A DNA stretch of 64,000 nt from Mycoplasma miroungigenitalium (GTDB lineage: Bacteria; Bacillota_I; Bacilli_A; Mycoplasmatales; Metamycoplasmataceae): contig NZ_CP053096.1 in the NCBI RefSeq assembly GCF_013008635.1, forward strand, positions 124,001 through 188,000. The letters are read 5' to 3'. This document shows positions 24,535 through 35,513 of this stretch, piece by piece. The translations under genes were made by a program, and so were the position numbers. How positions within the stretch are numbered: the first letter of the stretch is position 1; the number at the start of each line of letters is the position of its first letter. The notes below the pieces were generated by a model. It saw only the letters and a list, made by a program, of their open reading frames with translations. It made no database searches and was not told the DNA's origin.

Positions 24535-25899
24535 TTATTTTTTGTAATTCAATCCTAAAGCTTGCAACATAGGCATTAAGAAGAAGTTGAATGGTTTGTT
24601 AAAGTGTGGTAAGAAGAAAACGTCTGTTAAAGCAATTTCAGGCAATGTTAATCCTTTTTGAATTGCTAACGCAAACATGTAAACAGTTTCTGCGTGTACT
24701 GTGTTTCCTCACGAACCTAATTGTACACCTAATAGTTTCATTGTTTCTTTATCGTAAACAATGGTACATGCTACTTTTTCGGCATCATGCATAAATTCAG
24801 GTTTGTCCATGTCTGATCAGTGAACCGAAGCAGCATTTTCAAACCCGTTTGCTTTCGCCATTTCTTCGGTAAATCCAGTTCCGGCATAGTGGCAACCAAA
24901 TACATTGATTGCATTAGTACCAGCAACACCTGGGAATGGAACGTTGACTCCTGCAATGTGTAGAGCAGCTACTAGACCTGATTTAACAGCATTTGTTGCT
25001 AGTGCAACGTGTCTGTTATCACCTGTTACAACGTGTTTTAGAGCACATGAATCACCCAATGCATAAATGTTTTCATCTGAAACTGATCTTTGGAATTCAT
25101 CAACAACAATAGCGCCGTTGGCAATTTTTTCAACATCCAATACATCTGTTCTAGGTTTAAATCCGATGCACATTACAACTAGATCGGCTTTGTATTCACC
25201 TTTATCTGTAACTACAGATGAAACATCTTTACCGTTTTTAGATTTAAATTCTACAACTCTTTCGCCTAAAGCTAGTTTAACACCATCTTTAGCCATGTTT
25301 TGTTCCATAACTGATGTAAATTCTTCGCCGAAGTAATTGCTTGCAACTCTTGAATTAATATCAATTAATGTAACTTTTTTACCTTTGATGTGGAATGCTT
25401 CAACTAATTCAACACCAATGTATCCAGCTCCAACAACTATTACATCTTTAACTTTTGGATCGTTTGCATATTCAATAAGTTTTTGTGCGTGTTGGTAAAG
25501 TTTTGATAAAACAATGTTATTGTAATCAATACCTTTAATTTTCGGTTCGATAGGTCATGTACCACCAGCAAATACTAATTTGTCGTATTTATCTGTAAAT
25601 GTCTTTCCATCTGCTAAATTAACTACAGTAACGGTTTTATTTTCTTTGTCAATTCCGATAACTTCGTGGTTAGTTTTTAGATTAACACCGTAATCGTTTT
25701 TCAAAATTTCAGGTGATGAATAGAATAAACCACCAGGTTCATTAAATTCACCAGCTACTCATACTGCAATCCCACATCCTAGGAATGATGTGTTTGTATT
25801 TCTGTCATAAGCAGTTATTTCGGCATCTTTATTAACTGTTTTTAAAGTTCTAATAAATGATGTTCCGGCATGGTTAGCTCCAACAATAATAATTTTCAT
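24535..25899 (-). CDS. nox: FAD-dependent NADH oxidase / CoA-disulfide reductase family
   Basis: 454 aa, ATG at 25897-25899 after AAGGA. N-terminal FAD-binding IIIVGANHAGTSFI, redox-active single cysteine in FLGCGIAVW at about residue 42, second Rossmann motif VIVVGAGYIGVELVEAF for NADH, and a C-terminal dimerisation domain with GCHYAGTGF and the family's conserved ALTDVFFLPHFNKP. The single-cysteine type makes water-forming NADH oxidases or CoA-disulfide reductases; in mycoplasmas it regenerates NAD+ for glycolysis. Monocistronic, with an AT-rich promoter region upstream. Confidence 0.92.
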
Positions 25900-26310
25900 A
25901 ATTTGTCCTTTCATAAATATAAATATTTATACTTAAATTATATAAAACGATAGAAATTGAAAATAGAAAAAAACAAAAAAATAAGTGCATTAAAGACATT
26001 TATCTTTATATCCGGAAAATTATGAAACCCGTTTAAATACTATTAAATAAGGATTTAATTTTATAAAAGTTTATAATTTAATTAAATTAGAAAGTTTTGC
26101 CAACTTGTAATGTTGGGTTTTGCAAAAAATAGAATCATATGTATTTGCTAGATTAATATGTTTTTTGAATATTCTGTAGTTACAGTAAAACGGCGATGGG
26201 GAATGGAAGCTTTTTTAGACATATTATGCTGGTATTATTTTTTTAATATAACACTGTTGCGTATATTTAGTTTCTATAATCAACCAAAGTTGTAAATATA
26301 ACTCGGACAT
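25900..26310. other. 410-bp gene-free region
   Basis: AT-rich region upstream of nox, which presumably carries the nox promoter. A small hairpin (CCAAC, 7-nt loop, GTTGG) lies near 26099-26115 without a T-run. No open frame or RNA gene is recognisable; part may be degraded coding sequence. Confidence 0.4.
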
Positions 26311-26886
26311 ATGGAAAAACATAAATTACAATCGCATTCATATATACCCAATTCTTAAAGTACCTGTTGAAGTTTTTGATAAATTCAATAAATCAACTAG
26401 AAAAATGTTTACTTTTTTAGTTATCCTGATAATTGTATTTTCATTTATGACTATAAGCCTTACAATCAGCTCAACACTAATTTATTTTAAATATAAAACG
26501 AAATTAGTCCAATAGTAGTTTTGTTAATTATATTCCCACTTTTAATATCAAATTGACCAATAAAATCATTAACGATAATGCATTTGAAAAATAACCGCTC
26601 CAAAAAATTAATAAAACTTTGATACAAACAGAATAGAGACTTAGGTCATCATAACGCAGAATTAACTAAACCCAAAAAATTAGTTTAATTTAAAAATATT
26701 ATTTTAAACGAAGATTTTATATTGCAATTACCTGTGTATAAAAATATTAAAAAACACATTACAGAAAAGAAATTCTTGAAAACACATAAGAATTTTTATA
26801 AAAATGGTATGTTAGATTACATAGAATTATTTTATTTTTTTGCTTTTGGACTACAACAAAATAAAAATAAATTCTTTTCAATATAG
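26311..26886 (+). pseudogene. Decayed membrane protein gene
   Basis: An ATG at 26311 opens 15 codons (MEKHKLQSHSYIPNS) and stops. Other frames continue the protein: YPILKVPVEVFDKFNKSTRK, a strong membrane helix (FTFLVILIIVFSFMTISL), a second helix (VVLLIIFPLLIS), then a basic tail interrupted by a TAA at about 26687. At least two frameshifts and one stop. Family not recognised. Not translated as a whole. Confidence 0.5.
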
Positions 26887-27047
26887 TAAAAATTATAATT
26901 AATTTTTAATGGGAGAATTATCAAATAATTAAGAAATATCAGTCAGTACGACTTAAGATAATTCATAAATAGCGCTAAAATAAGACATTAATCTTCAAAA
27001 TTAAACAACTCAATATACACAAAAATAAATTATTTTATAATTGTAGT

Positions 27048-27905
27048 GTGAATAATATAATAATTTATCTTTTAAATGCGAATTTTAAAAATACAATAAC
27101 TCCATGATCGCTAATACACATAATAATTATAATTGCTGCTTTTACTGTTGCAATAGTTTTTGCATTATTTGTCGAAGCGAATCTTAAAAATCAAAGAATA
27201 GTAATCACGACTGTGTCTTGACTATTTATTATTACAGAAACATTTAAATGAATTTGTAAACAAGGATATGTTCAAAATGGAGTATTAAAGTGGCACTCAT
27301 ATTTAAATTACTTCCCTTTTTATATCTGTTCAATATTATTATTTCTAGGAATTATTTATACTGCCATTTGAACTAAAGAATTTCATAATTTTATTGTCAA
27401 ATTTATTGCTCCATTTTATTCGCTTTTTGGGTGGTCAATGATAATCAGTATTGACTCAATTATGACAATCAATGTTTTTACTTTTTGACACAGTATTGTG
27501 TACCATTCGCTAATGGGAATTATTGGTTCGTGACTAATTTTGCGTAGAGCAGTTAAATTAAACATTAAAAACATTTTAATTGCTTGTGGCGTATGACTAG
27601 GTTGGATTATATTGGGTACTTATCTAAATATGTTTCAACATATACTTGAACAAAAAAACCTAATTCAACATACATGAAACATGTTTGTTTCTTCTCCTTT
27701 TGAACCGCCACTATTTGGTATTGAAATTATGAACCAATTATTTAATTGGAATTCAAATCCATGGTTACTAAATCCACTTTGAATTTGGCTAGGTATTTCA
27801 ATAGGTGCAATCTTACTATGGATTTTTACTGATGCACTCAGATTTGTGTATGATAAGATAAATCTATTGGTTATTAATTTAAACAAAAATCACACTTACA
27901 ATTAG
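27048..27905 (+). CDS. TMEM164/YwaF-like integral membrane protein
   Basis: 285 aa with about seven membrane helices and eight TGA-encoded Trp. The pattern WHSYLNYFPFYICSILLFLG (helix with conserved Cys) and FTFWHSIVYHSLMG (conserved His) matches the YwaF/TMEM164 family, whose eukaryotic member is an acyltransferase acting on membrane phospholipids with this Cys/His pair. The GTG at 27048 was taken as start because no ATG occurs before the fourth helix; no good Shine-Dalgarno precedes it, so the start is uncertain. Monocistronic with a strong terminator downstream. Confidence 0.75.
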
Positions 27906-28003
27906 GTTAAATCAATAATTGAAATAAAAAATCAATAAAACCGAATTGTTAGAATCATATTAAAAGACGGAAACCGACAACTTAGTTTATTTGTTTTTTA
28001 GAT

Positions 28004-28043
28004 TACAAAAAACAACATCACTAATTATGAGATGTTGTTTTTC
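28004..28043. terminator. Bidirectional terminator
   Basis: AAAAACAACATC / GATGTTGTTTTT, 12-bp stem with T-runs on both strands, between convergent genes. Confidence 0.85.
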
Positions 28044-28049
28044 AAATTA

Positions 28050-29675
28050 TTAAATTTTATGAGGAATTGAAATTCCTAATAGTTTCATTGAATTTTCCAA
28101 AACAATGTTTACTGATTTGACTAGAGCCAAAGAACTGATTTGGTCTTTTTTATCTATAATTTTTTCAGTATTTGAATATCATGAATTAAATTCTTTTGCT
28201 AATCTAATTGCATATTGGGTAAGTAAGTTAGTTACTAATTTATCAGCAGATTTTTCTATGATTTCAGGGAATTCTAACAATGTTGAAATTAATTTAATAT
28301 CTGCTTCCTCTTCATATTTTTGGGCAATTAAATTAAACTCACTAGCATTGGCTTTTTCTAACAAAGCAAATGCCCTAGCATTTGAATATTGCACTAAAAA
28401 TGAAGGGTTATCATTAGTTTTAGCTGTTGCTAAATCTATATCAAAATCTAGTTTAGTATTTGTTGTACGGTCTAACAAAATAAACCTTGCGGAGTCACTA
28501 CCAACTAAATCTATGAATTCTCGTAATCAGAAACTAGTTCCTTTACGTTTTGACATCTTAAATTCTTCACCGTTTTTTATTAAACGTACGAGTTGCATAC
28601 ATAAAACTATTAATTTTTCAGAATCATGACCTAAATTTTTCATGGCTGATTCCATTCTTTTAACGTAGCCAGAGTGATCTGCCCCTCAAACATTTAATAT
28701 AACTGGATCTTTACCATTTGAATTAAATTTAATATTGTGATAAGCGATATCAGGTAAAAAGTATGTATATGAACCGTCACTTTTAATCAAAACCCTATCT
28801 TTATCATCACCATCCAAGGTTGTTTTTAACCATAAAGCACCATCCTCAGTGTAAGTGTTTTGCAATTTACTCAATGTGTTTTTGATTAATTCGCTATTAT
28901 TTTTATAAAGTGACTTTTCGCTGAAATATTTGTCGAAATGAACATTAAATCTCGATAAATCATGTTTAATTTGACCTAAAAATAAAGCAACGCTCTCTTG
29001 TTTGAAAATTTCTAATACTTCGTTTTCTAATTTGGAATCCCTGTATTTATCACCAAATTGTTTTTTAAATTCATTAGCTGCTCAGATAATATCTTCTCCG
29101 CGGTAAGCATCTTCAGGCATTGCAAATTCAGGGTTAAATATTTGTTGGTAACGAGAAAAAACACTTTGTGCTAATAAATTAATTTGATTACCTGCATCAT
29201 TAATATAATATTCTCTAGTTACATTTAAACCACTGAATTCACAAATGTTTGCAATAGTTGAACCTATTGCAGCATTTCTGGCATGTCCAACATGCATAAA
29301 ACCAGTTGGGTTCGCCGACACTCACTCAATATTAATATTGCCAGTTCTAATTCCTCTACCATAATTTTCACCAAGTTCTAGAATTTGATTTACTCCCGCA
29401 ACGAAACTTGATTTTTTAATGAAAAAATTAATAAATCCTGGTCCTGCTATTTCAATATTTGATATACTAAGTTCATCTTTACATACATTAATTTTTTCAA
29501 CTATTTTTTGCGCTAAATCTAAAGGCTTAATTCCTTTGTTACCCATCGCCATGTTAGTTGTCAAATCGCCATGATCTTTAGGTTCGATTAAAACCACCTC
29601 ACGGCTAATCTTTAATTCATTTGCTATTTTATTCAATTCAGTTAGTAATAAATCTTTAATTTGTGTTTTAGTCAT
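28050..29675 (-). CDS. argS: Arginyl-tRNA synthetase
   Basis: 541 aa. Class I: N-terminal additional domain, then [19 protein letters not shown] at about residues 120-138 carrying the HIGH-type HVGH motif, [11 protein letters not shown], and a C-terminal anticodon-binding domain ending [10 protein letters not shown]. Charges tRNA-Arg such as the ACG isoacceptor gene at 38810. ATG at 29673-29675. TGA codons are Trp. Confidence 0.96.
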
Positions 29676-29710
29676 AGTTTCATTATACTTTCTATATTTA
29701 TAAATTTTAA

Positions 29711-29740
29711 TAAAAAACTCGCGGAAGCGAGTGTTTTTTT
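29711..29740 (-). terminator. rpsO terminator
   Basis: AAAACTCGC, GGAA tetraloop, GCGAGTGTTTTTTT. Just downstream of rpsO on the minus strand, immediately before the argS start region. Confidence 0.85.
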
Positions 29741-29743
29741 GAA

Positions 29744-30010
29744 CTATTTTCTTAGGTTTAGTTCTGTTAATGCTTTGCTGTATAAATCAAAGTCATCTTT
29801 TTTAAGTTTTGCTAATAAAACACGACGTTTTGAAATTTTAGCTAAGAAACCACGACGCGAGTGGTTGTCTTTAGGGTTGTTTGCAAAGTGTTGTTTTAAA
29901 TCTTCGATTTCAGCTGTTAAGATAGCGATTTGTACAAATGAACTACCTGTATCTTTAGCATTTTTACCGTATTTAGCAACTAATTCTGCTTTTTGGTTTT
30001 TTGTAATCAT
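29744..30010 (-). CDS. rpsO: Ribosomal protein S15
   Basis: 88 aa, standard S15 length. Start ATG at 30008-30010 chosen because AAAGGAG lies 6 nt upstream and the protein begins MITKNQKAELVAKYG; an in-frame upstream start at 30052 would lie in the structured leader. Conserved DTGSSFVQIAILT, DNHSRRGF (16S-binding) and KRRVLLAKLKK are present. S15 binds the 16S central domain early in 30S assembly. Confidence 0.97.
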   Translation of the reverse strand: MITKNQKAELVAKYGKNAKDTGSSFVQIAILTAEIEDLKQHFANNPKDNHSRRGFLAKISKRRVLLAKLKKDDFDLYSKALTELNLRK

Positions 30011-30027
30011 AATAATCTCCTTTATTA

Positions 30028-30073
30028 TGTTTTGTCCAAGTGAAAATTCCATGATTTTACCTAGAACAAAATT
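30028..30073 (-). promoter_or_regulatory. Candidate S15 autoregulatory leader
   Basis: In the rpsO mRNA leader, ATTTTGTTCTAG and CTTGGACAAAAC form an outer stem (G-U tolerated), and GTAAAAT...ATTTTCAC an inner hairpin, ending about 18 nt before the start codon. Leaders of rpsO fold into structures bound by S15 in several bacterial groups; this one has no obvious sequence match I can name. Confidence 0.5.
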
Positions 30074-30121
30074 TATTTAATTTTTACTGTAATATCTTAC
30101 CACAATATTTAAATTTTTAAA

Positions 30122-30988
30122 TTATTTATAATTTTGTGATTGGAATATAAAATATTCTTTACTGCGCTCAAAATCTTCAGTAATTGATTCTTCAAGAGAA
30201 TTAGGTAAAAAAGGTCTCAGTAGCATATTCACGGTTATTTTGCAATTAAATGTAGATAATGATTTTCAGTCAAAATCAATCATCTCAATGGTTCTTGAAC
30301 CATTATTCTTAACCAAAAGTAAACAATAATAATACAAGTCATCCACTTCGATATTTGCGCAATAAACACCAGGTCTCATTTTAACGAGTTTAGAATCAAA
30401 TTCTAGTAATAACTCGTTATTAATTTTAGTAATTTTCGAATTGAATCCGAATTTAAAAAGATTGAGAAAATTAACTAAGTCTAAGTCTCCGGATAAAACA
30501 CATTCTTTTATAAAAGATGTTGAAATTTTATGCTCACCATTCAACTTCATTAATTCAACTGCATGAAAGTTATTATTGAGTAAGCTATCTAAAGTTTTAA
30601 TATTGCCGCTAGCATTAAGCCCAAATCTAAAATCAGTACCAGTTACAATGTCGTAATCAGTTTGGTTTTTTACAATTTTGTCAATAAATTCTTTGGGCGA
30701 TAATTGTCGAATTTCAATGTATTTTAATTGAAGAGCGATATTGAAGCCAATTCCGGCAAAAGCTTGCAGTCTAAATAAATGGTCAGTAAAAACACCTGTA
30801 TTATTTTTAGGCAAGTTTTCAACATCGTCGAAATAAACGATTACAATATCTCTTTGCCCTTTACTCAATTCTTTTGCTTTTTCAAAAAGCATATTGTGTC
30901 CTGCGTGAAAGGATTCAAAAGAGCCAATCATAAAGATTGGCTTATTCAAAGTAGGTAAATTGTTTAAATTATATACATGTAATGACAT
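30122..30988 (-). CDS. ribF: Riboflavin kinase / FAD synthetase
   Basis: 288 aa. The N-terminal FAD synthetase domain has GSFESFHAGHNMLF (residues 22-35; usual form GxFDGxHxGH) and VTGTDFRFGLNASGNI; then KISTSFIKECVLSGDLD and a riboflavin-kinase barrel with MRPGVYCANIEVDD. Makes FMN and FAD from riboflavin. ATG 30986-30988 was chosen: an upstream in-frame TTG at 31036 lies inside the preceding gene and no other ATG is better. No Shine-Dalgarno; a TATAAT sits 6 nt before this ATG. Follows the HAD gene by 14 bp. Confidence 0.85.
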
Positions 30989-30994
30989 GATTTT

Positions 30995-31000
30995 ATTATA
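30995..31000 (-). promoter_or_regulatory. -10 box next to ribF start (leaderless candidate)
   Basis: A perfect TATAAT on the minus strand ends 6 nt before the ribF ATG, so a start site at the usual distance would fall on the ATG itself. In such AT-rich DNA a chance match is possible. Confidence 0.35.
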
Positions 31001-31002
31001 TG

Positions 31003-31845
31003 TTATTTTATTAAATTTAACTCTTTTAATTTTCAATATGCACCATCAACATTAACACTTTTAGCAACATCTCTCGCAACAAGTTTTAGATATTCATCGG
31101 CATCCTCCATTGCTACACCATAAGCTGCATCTTTTAGCATTTCATAATCGTTTGAGCTATCGCCGAAAGCTATTACATTATTGTGGTTATTTAGATCTAA
31201 ATAATTAGCTAATCATTGAATTGTATGAGATTTTGTGACACCTTTAGGGCAAACAAATACACCTTTGTGTCATGAAGAATTAATTTCAAGCGGCATATCA
31301 TGTTTTTCGATAATTTCATTAATAGCTTCAATTACCGCATCAGTTCCCTCTTGATTTTCTGTTTGAATAGTGATGATGTGAAGGTGATTTTTATCCATGA
31401 TGTTTCAGTTCATTGGTTTCATTTTTTTGTTATGAGGTCTTAAAAATCATGTGTCTAAATTCATTCCTGGAGTATGGTAACAATAGTTTAAATCCGTAAC
31501 TGTTAGACCTTTATATTCGGGAATTGAAGATAATTCCTCATATAAAGTTTTTAAATCTTTAAACGCTATTGTTTTTTCAAAGATTATTTTCTTAGATTTA
31601 AGGTCATAAACAAACATACCATTAGCACCAATAAAAAAGTCTAAATCTTCAGCTTTATCCATTAAGCTTCCAATAGTAACAAATTCTCTAGCAGTGGCCA
31701 ACGTAGAATAAATGTTGCTTTCTTTTAATTTAGTAAACATTAAAGAAACAGTGTCACTAAATTCTGGCTGTTCATACGGCAATAAAGTACCATCAATGTC
31801 AAATGCTGCTAATTTAATATTTTCTCTAAGTGCTGATTTTGTCAT
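31003..31845 (-). CDS. HAD superfamily (Cof-type) phosphatase, paralog
   Basis: 280 aa. Motif I FDIDGTLLPYE at residues 15-25, TLATAR (motif II), a lysine in PKGVTKSHTIQ (motif III) and FGDSSNDYEMLK (motif IV), with the Cof cap domain in the middle. Small-molecule phosphatase of unknown substrate. It starts 2 bp after truB, with its ribosome-binding site (AAGGAG) inside the end of truB, so the two are co-transcribed. TGA codons are Trp. Confidence 0.9.
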
Positions 31846-31847
31846 AT

Positions 31848-32702
31848 TTACTCCTTTTTAAACAACCGGTTGCCAAATATTTTTTTTACTTTAGCTTTAT
31901 TTTGGTTGATTACTATAATCCCTAATACCATATCTTGTGTGTTTTGGGAAGTGAGTAAATAAGTTCCGTCATCTGCATTTATATCTATTATTTGTCCTTT
32001 TGACAGAAGTTCTAATTGGGCGTTATTTACTATAATATTTCCCAACTCCACAAGGGGTAGGACATTTATTATAGCAATATAATTATTTTTCGAAAGTAGA
32101 TTTTTATGTAATCCTGAAATCTCAATTCGTTCCAGCTCTAACATAAAAGACACTGTCCCAAACGCTCGTCCAATATCATTTGCAAGTGAACGAATATAAG
32201 TACCATTGCTAACTGATAACTCAACTGTCAATTGTTGTTTTTGTTTGTCAAATTCAATCAGTTTTACGTTGTTTACTGATATTTTTTGAGATTTTAATTG
32301 AACGGCTTTATTTTTGCGGGCCAAATCATAGCTTCTGACACCATCTACTTTTTTAGCGCTAAATATGGGAGGGATTTGTGTTGTTTGATTACTTAATCAA
32401 CTTAATAAATCCTGAACTTGACTTGATTTAATTTTCACTGCTGAAACATCAGTGATATCACCTTCTGAATCATAGGTTGAAGTGGCTTTACCAAATTGAA
32501 TTGTGGTTATATATGTTTTGTTTTTGTTAGCTACATATGAAATTAGTTTTGTTTCTTCATCGGTAGCAACCAATAATAAACCACTAGCTAGCGGGTCTAA
32601 TGTGCCGGTATGTCCTATTTTTTTTATCTTGTGTTGACGAGCAAAATCTCTTATGCAACTAAATGATGAAATACCTTTTGGCTTATAAACTAAATAAAAC
32701 AT
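31848..32702 (-). CDS. truB: tRNA pseudouridine(55) synthase
   Basis: 284 aa, ATG after AAGGAG. Starts MFYLVYKPKGISSF; catalytic motif GHTGTLDPLASGLL has the nucleophile Asp at about residue 38; KTYITTIQFGKATSTYDSEGD and SNGTYIRSLANDIG (RNA-binding) follow. Converts U55 of the T-loop to pseudouridine in all elongator tRNAs. First gene of a truB-HAD-ribF unit; secDF upstream ends at its own terminator. Confidence 0.95.
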
Positions 32703-32713
32703 ATTTGACTCCT

Positions 32714-32741
32714 TAAAAGAAATATCGCCTGTGGCGATATT
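32714..32741 (-). terminator. secDF terminator
   Basis: AATATCGCC, TGT loop, GGCGATATT with TCTTTT after the stem on the minus strand. Confidence 0.7.
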
Positions 32742-32742
32742 G

Positions 32743-35370
32743 TTATGCTATAAAATCGTTAATACCAGGGAAGATTTGTTCATCGTGTCCAGGTAGAACT
32801 CAATATTTATTTTTGTAACGTTTTTTGATTCCTGTTTGACGTTTGATTTCCAATTTGCTTCATATTTTCATTGTAATAAATATTGAAGTATATATTGATG
32901 CGACAGAACCAAACAATAAAATCAAGGTAAATGATGGATTAATTGAATTAAAGAAAATTAACATAATAATACATATTGCCATTATCGTAAACATGCTGTA
33001 CATACTACGTTTCATATTTGCGTTTATCGCTTCCTTAGCGATGCTTTCAACATCCTCTTTTTCAATGAAATCTGTATGATAATTTAACCCGTGTAATTCT
33101 TTTGCTTTAGCAGCTAATAGCAATTTGTCTTTAACGCTAATAACCATAATCGCAATAAAAGCAGTGATTGCTAATACATTTAACTGGATTCGTGCTAATG
33201 CAACAAAAGATAGAGTTAGCAGAATCTCAAATATAATTGAGGCCGAAATAGCAATTGCATAAGTTCATTTGTATCTAATTAGAACATAAACTGAAATAAT
33301 AATTCAGGCCGCAAGTAATGCATATGAAGTAGTCGATATTAATGATAGAGACTGATTTGCGTTGACACCGTAGCTCATTACATCGATACCGGTAAAAGTC
33401 TTATGTAAACTATCTGAGATGTTTTTTAATTGAATATTGTCAAAAAACTGAGTTGTTTGAATAACCAATTTAAATGATGTATTATCAGAATTTAGTGAAT
33501 TAATTTTCAATACATTATTAATGTTTTCGATGCCAAACTGAGAGGCGTTTGTTTGTAAATGAGATGAAATTTGGTCAGCGATTGCTTTATTGATTGAAGA
33601 ATCAGGAGCAGCTTGAATAGTGATGTTAGTACCACCATGGAAATCAAATGATCTAGAAAATCCAGCGGCAACATCTTTGTTTATTCCAGCAAAAGTTGCG
33701 TATACAACCATAGAAATAAAGATAAAGGCGAAAGCAGCAATAATAAATCACTTGGCGTTTTTTAAGTAATTAAAATTAGCTAACTTATTTTCCTTTTTAA
33801 TTGACATCTTATTGGGTCTAACACCTAAAAGTTGAGGTTTATTAATAAACACTTTTGAATTTACTAATAATAAAGCAGCTAGTCTAGTAATTAATAAAGT
33901 TGCAATTAATACTCCAATTATTGAAAACACCAATGAAATACCAAAGGTTCTTACGGTTTGAGAACCGAAATAAAACGCCATAAATGAAATCAATAAAGTT
34001 AATATTAATGAATCGGAAATAGGTTGAAGAGTTGCCCGTCTGGTGGTTCCGACAGCTTTTCTCATTTTTTCACCTTTATAAATTTCTTGTTTTAATCTTG
34101 AATACGTTATGACACTCATGTCGAAACATATTCCCATTCCGACGATTATTGAACCAAGTGCGACAGGAGAATATTCTCCGCGAAGTACTGAAAATAGAGA
34201 CATTGTGATAAAAATATACAACGCCATTGATATAGTACTTAAAGCACCTAAAAGTCCATAATTAATCATTAATATGATTGCAATTAAGGTGAAACATAGA
34301 CCAATTGCAATTAAAGATATTTCATAACCTGAGTTAAAAATGTTGTGATCAGAACCGCTATCTAAATTAATATAGTTGCTCGAAATTACTTTCAATTCGT
34401 ATTTAGCTGTACCGAAGTTTATTTCTTCAGCTAATTTTTGAGCTGATGATTGTTGTAATGGTTGTCCTGACGCATTAGAAGGTATTACAAAACTATCTCC
34501 ATTAAGCGATCTGTTAACTCCAATTTTATTTATTAGATAACTTTCTGCATTGATTGAATTTGATTTTAGTATGCTACCTTCAGGATTTTCACCAACATAA
34601 ACAAAATTGTAAGGATTATTCATAGCTTTATCTCATTCTGCCGAATAATCTTTTTTCGCTTTTCTTATTAAGTCGCCAAGGTTTAATCAAGTTAATAAGT
34701 AATTTTTACCTTGACCTTTTTTAGCTAAATACTCAGTGGCCTTAGTCCATTCTATTTCAGCGGCTTTGGAAGCTAGTTGTACTTCAACGCCGAAATAATT
34801 GTTTTGTCCTGTAAAAGTTGATTTTGCAGATTTAATAGGAGGTACAAAAGTTTTTAATAAATCGGCATTATCAAATTCTTTATTTCAATCGATTTTATTA
34901 TTTTCATTCGGTTTCACAAAAACGTTATTTCTGAATAAAGGTTGACCATCAATGTCGGTGAAAATCATAGTTGATTTAGTTGTAATTACATTTTCTAATG
35001 TCTTGCGATCATTAGCACTCAAATCACCATTTTTTGATAATTTGATTTTGTCCCTTCCCTCTTCGGTTACAGCAGCTCCAAATTCAACGCCACCGCCAAT
35101 TCTATTTTGCAGAGATTTTGCAATTGATTTTGTTGGTGTCTTAGAATCATTGTTTTCGATTTGAACCAAAAATTCTTGACCTCCCCCATATTCAATTGAT
35201 TTATTTACATTTTTGGATGTATATAAAACTGATCCAGTTACTACTGTTGTAACAGCAGCTGTAACGATAAAAAACGAAAGAAATCATCTTTTTCAGCCCG
35301 ATAAGGTGAAAAATTTCTTTCACGCAGAGGATTTAAATATACCTTTAAAGAATTCAACTATTTTTTTCAT
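32743..35370 (-). CDS. secDF: Fused protein-export translocase subunits SecD and SecF
   Basis: 875 aa. One N-terminal helix (about residues 31-49), the SecD periplasmic region beginning NKSIEYGGGQEF, SecD helices with GMGICFDMSVITYSRLKQEIYKG (SecD usually GXXXDANVLIXERXKEE, so the Asn is changed to Met-Ser here), then the SecF half beginning IAAFAFIFISMVVYATFAG and FDFHGGTNITI. Drives late steps of Sec export using ion gradient. A fusion of the two subunits is usual in mycoplasmas. No clear Shine-Dalgarno; TATAAT lies 10 nt before the ATG. TGA codons are Trp. Confidence 0.92.
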
Positions 35371-35380
35371 AAGTTTTTAT

Positions 35381-35386
35381 ATTATA
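35381..35386 (-). promoter_or_regulatory. -10 box close to secDF start
   Basis: TATAAT on the minus strand ends 10 nt before the secDF ATG, which would leave a 5' leader of only a few nucleotides. The secDF start lacks a ribosome-binding site, which fits near-leaderless mRNA. Confidence 0.35.
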
Positions 35387-35513
35387 TAATAAGTATTAAT
35401 TTAAATCTTAATATTTAACTTTTTTTATAATTTTCAGGATTAATTATTGATAATGATTTATTTAATTTTGCGATAAATAAATAAAGAAAAAAAATAGAGT
35501 AACTATTACTCTA

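Noticed and set aside
26095-26120. Hairpin CCAAC/GTTGG as terminator or riboregulator
   Set aside because: Five base pairs, no T-run and no adjacent gene in the right place.
30011-30052. In-frame upstream start for rpsO
   Set aside because: The region forms a structured leader and the ATG at 30008-30010 has a good ribosome-binding site; S15 has 88-89 aa.
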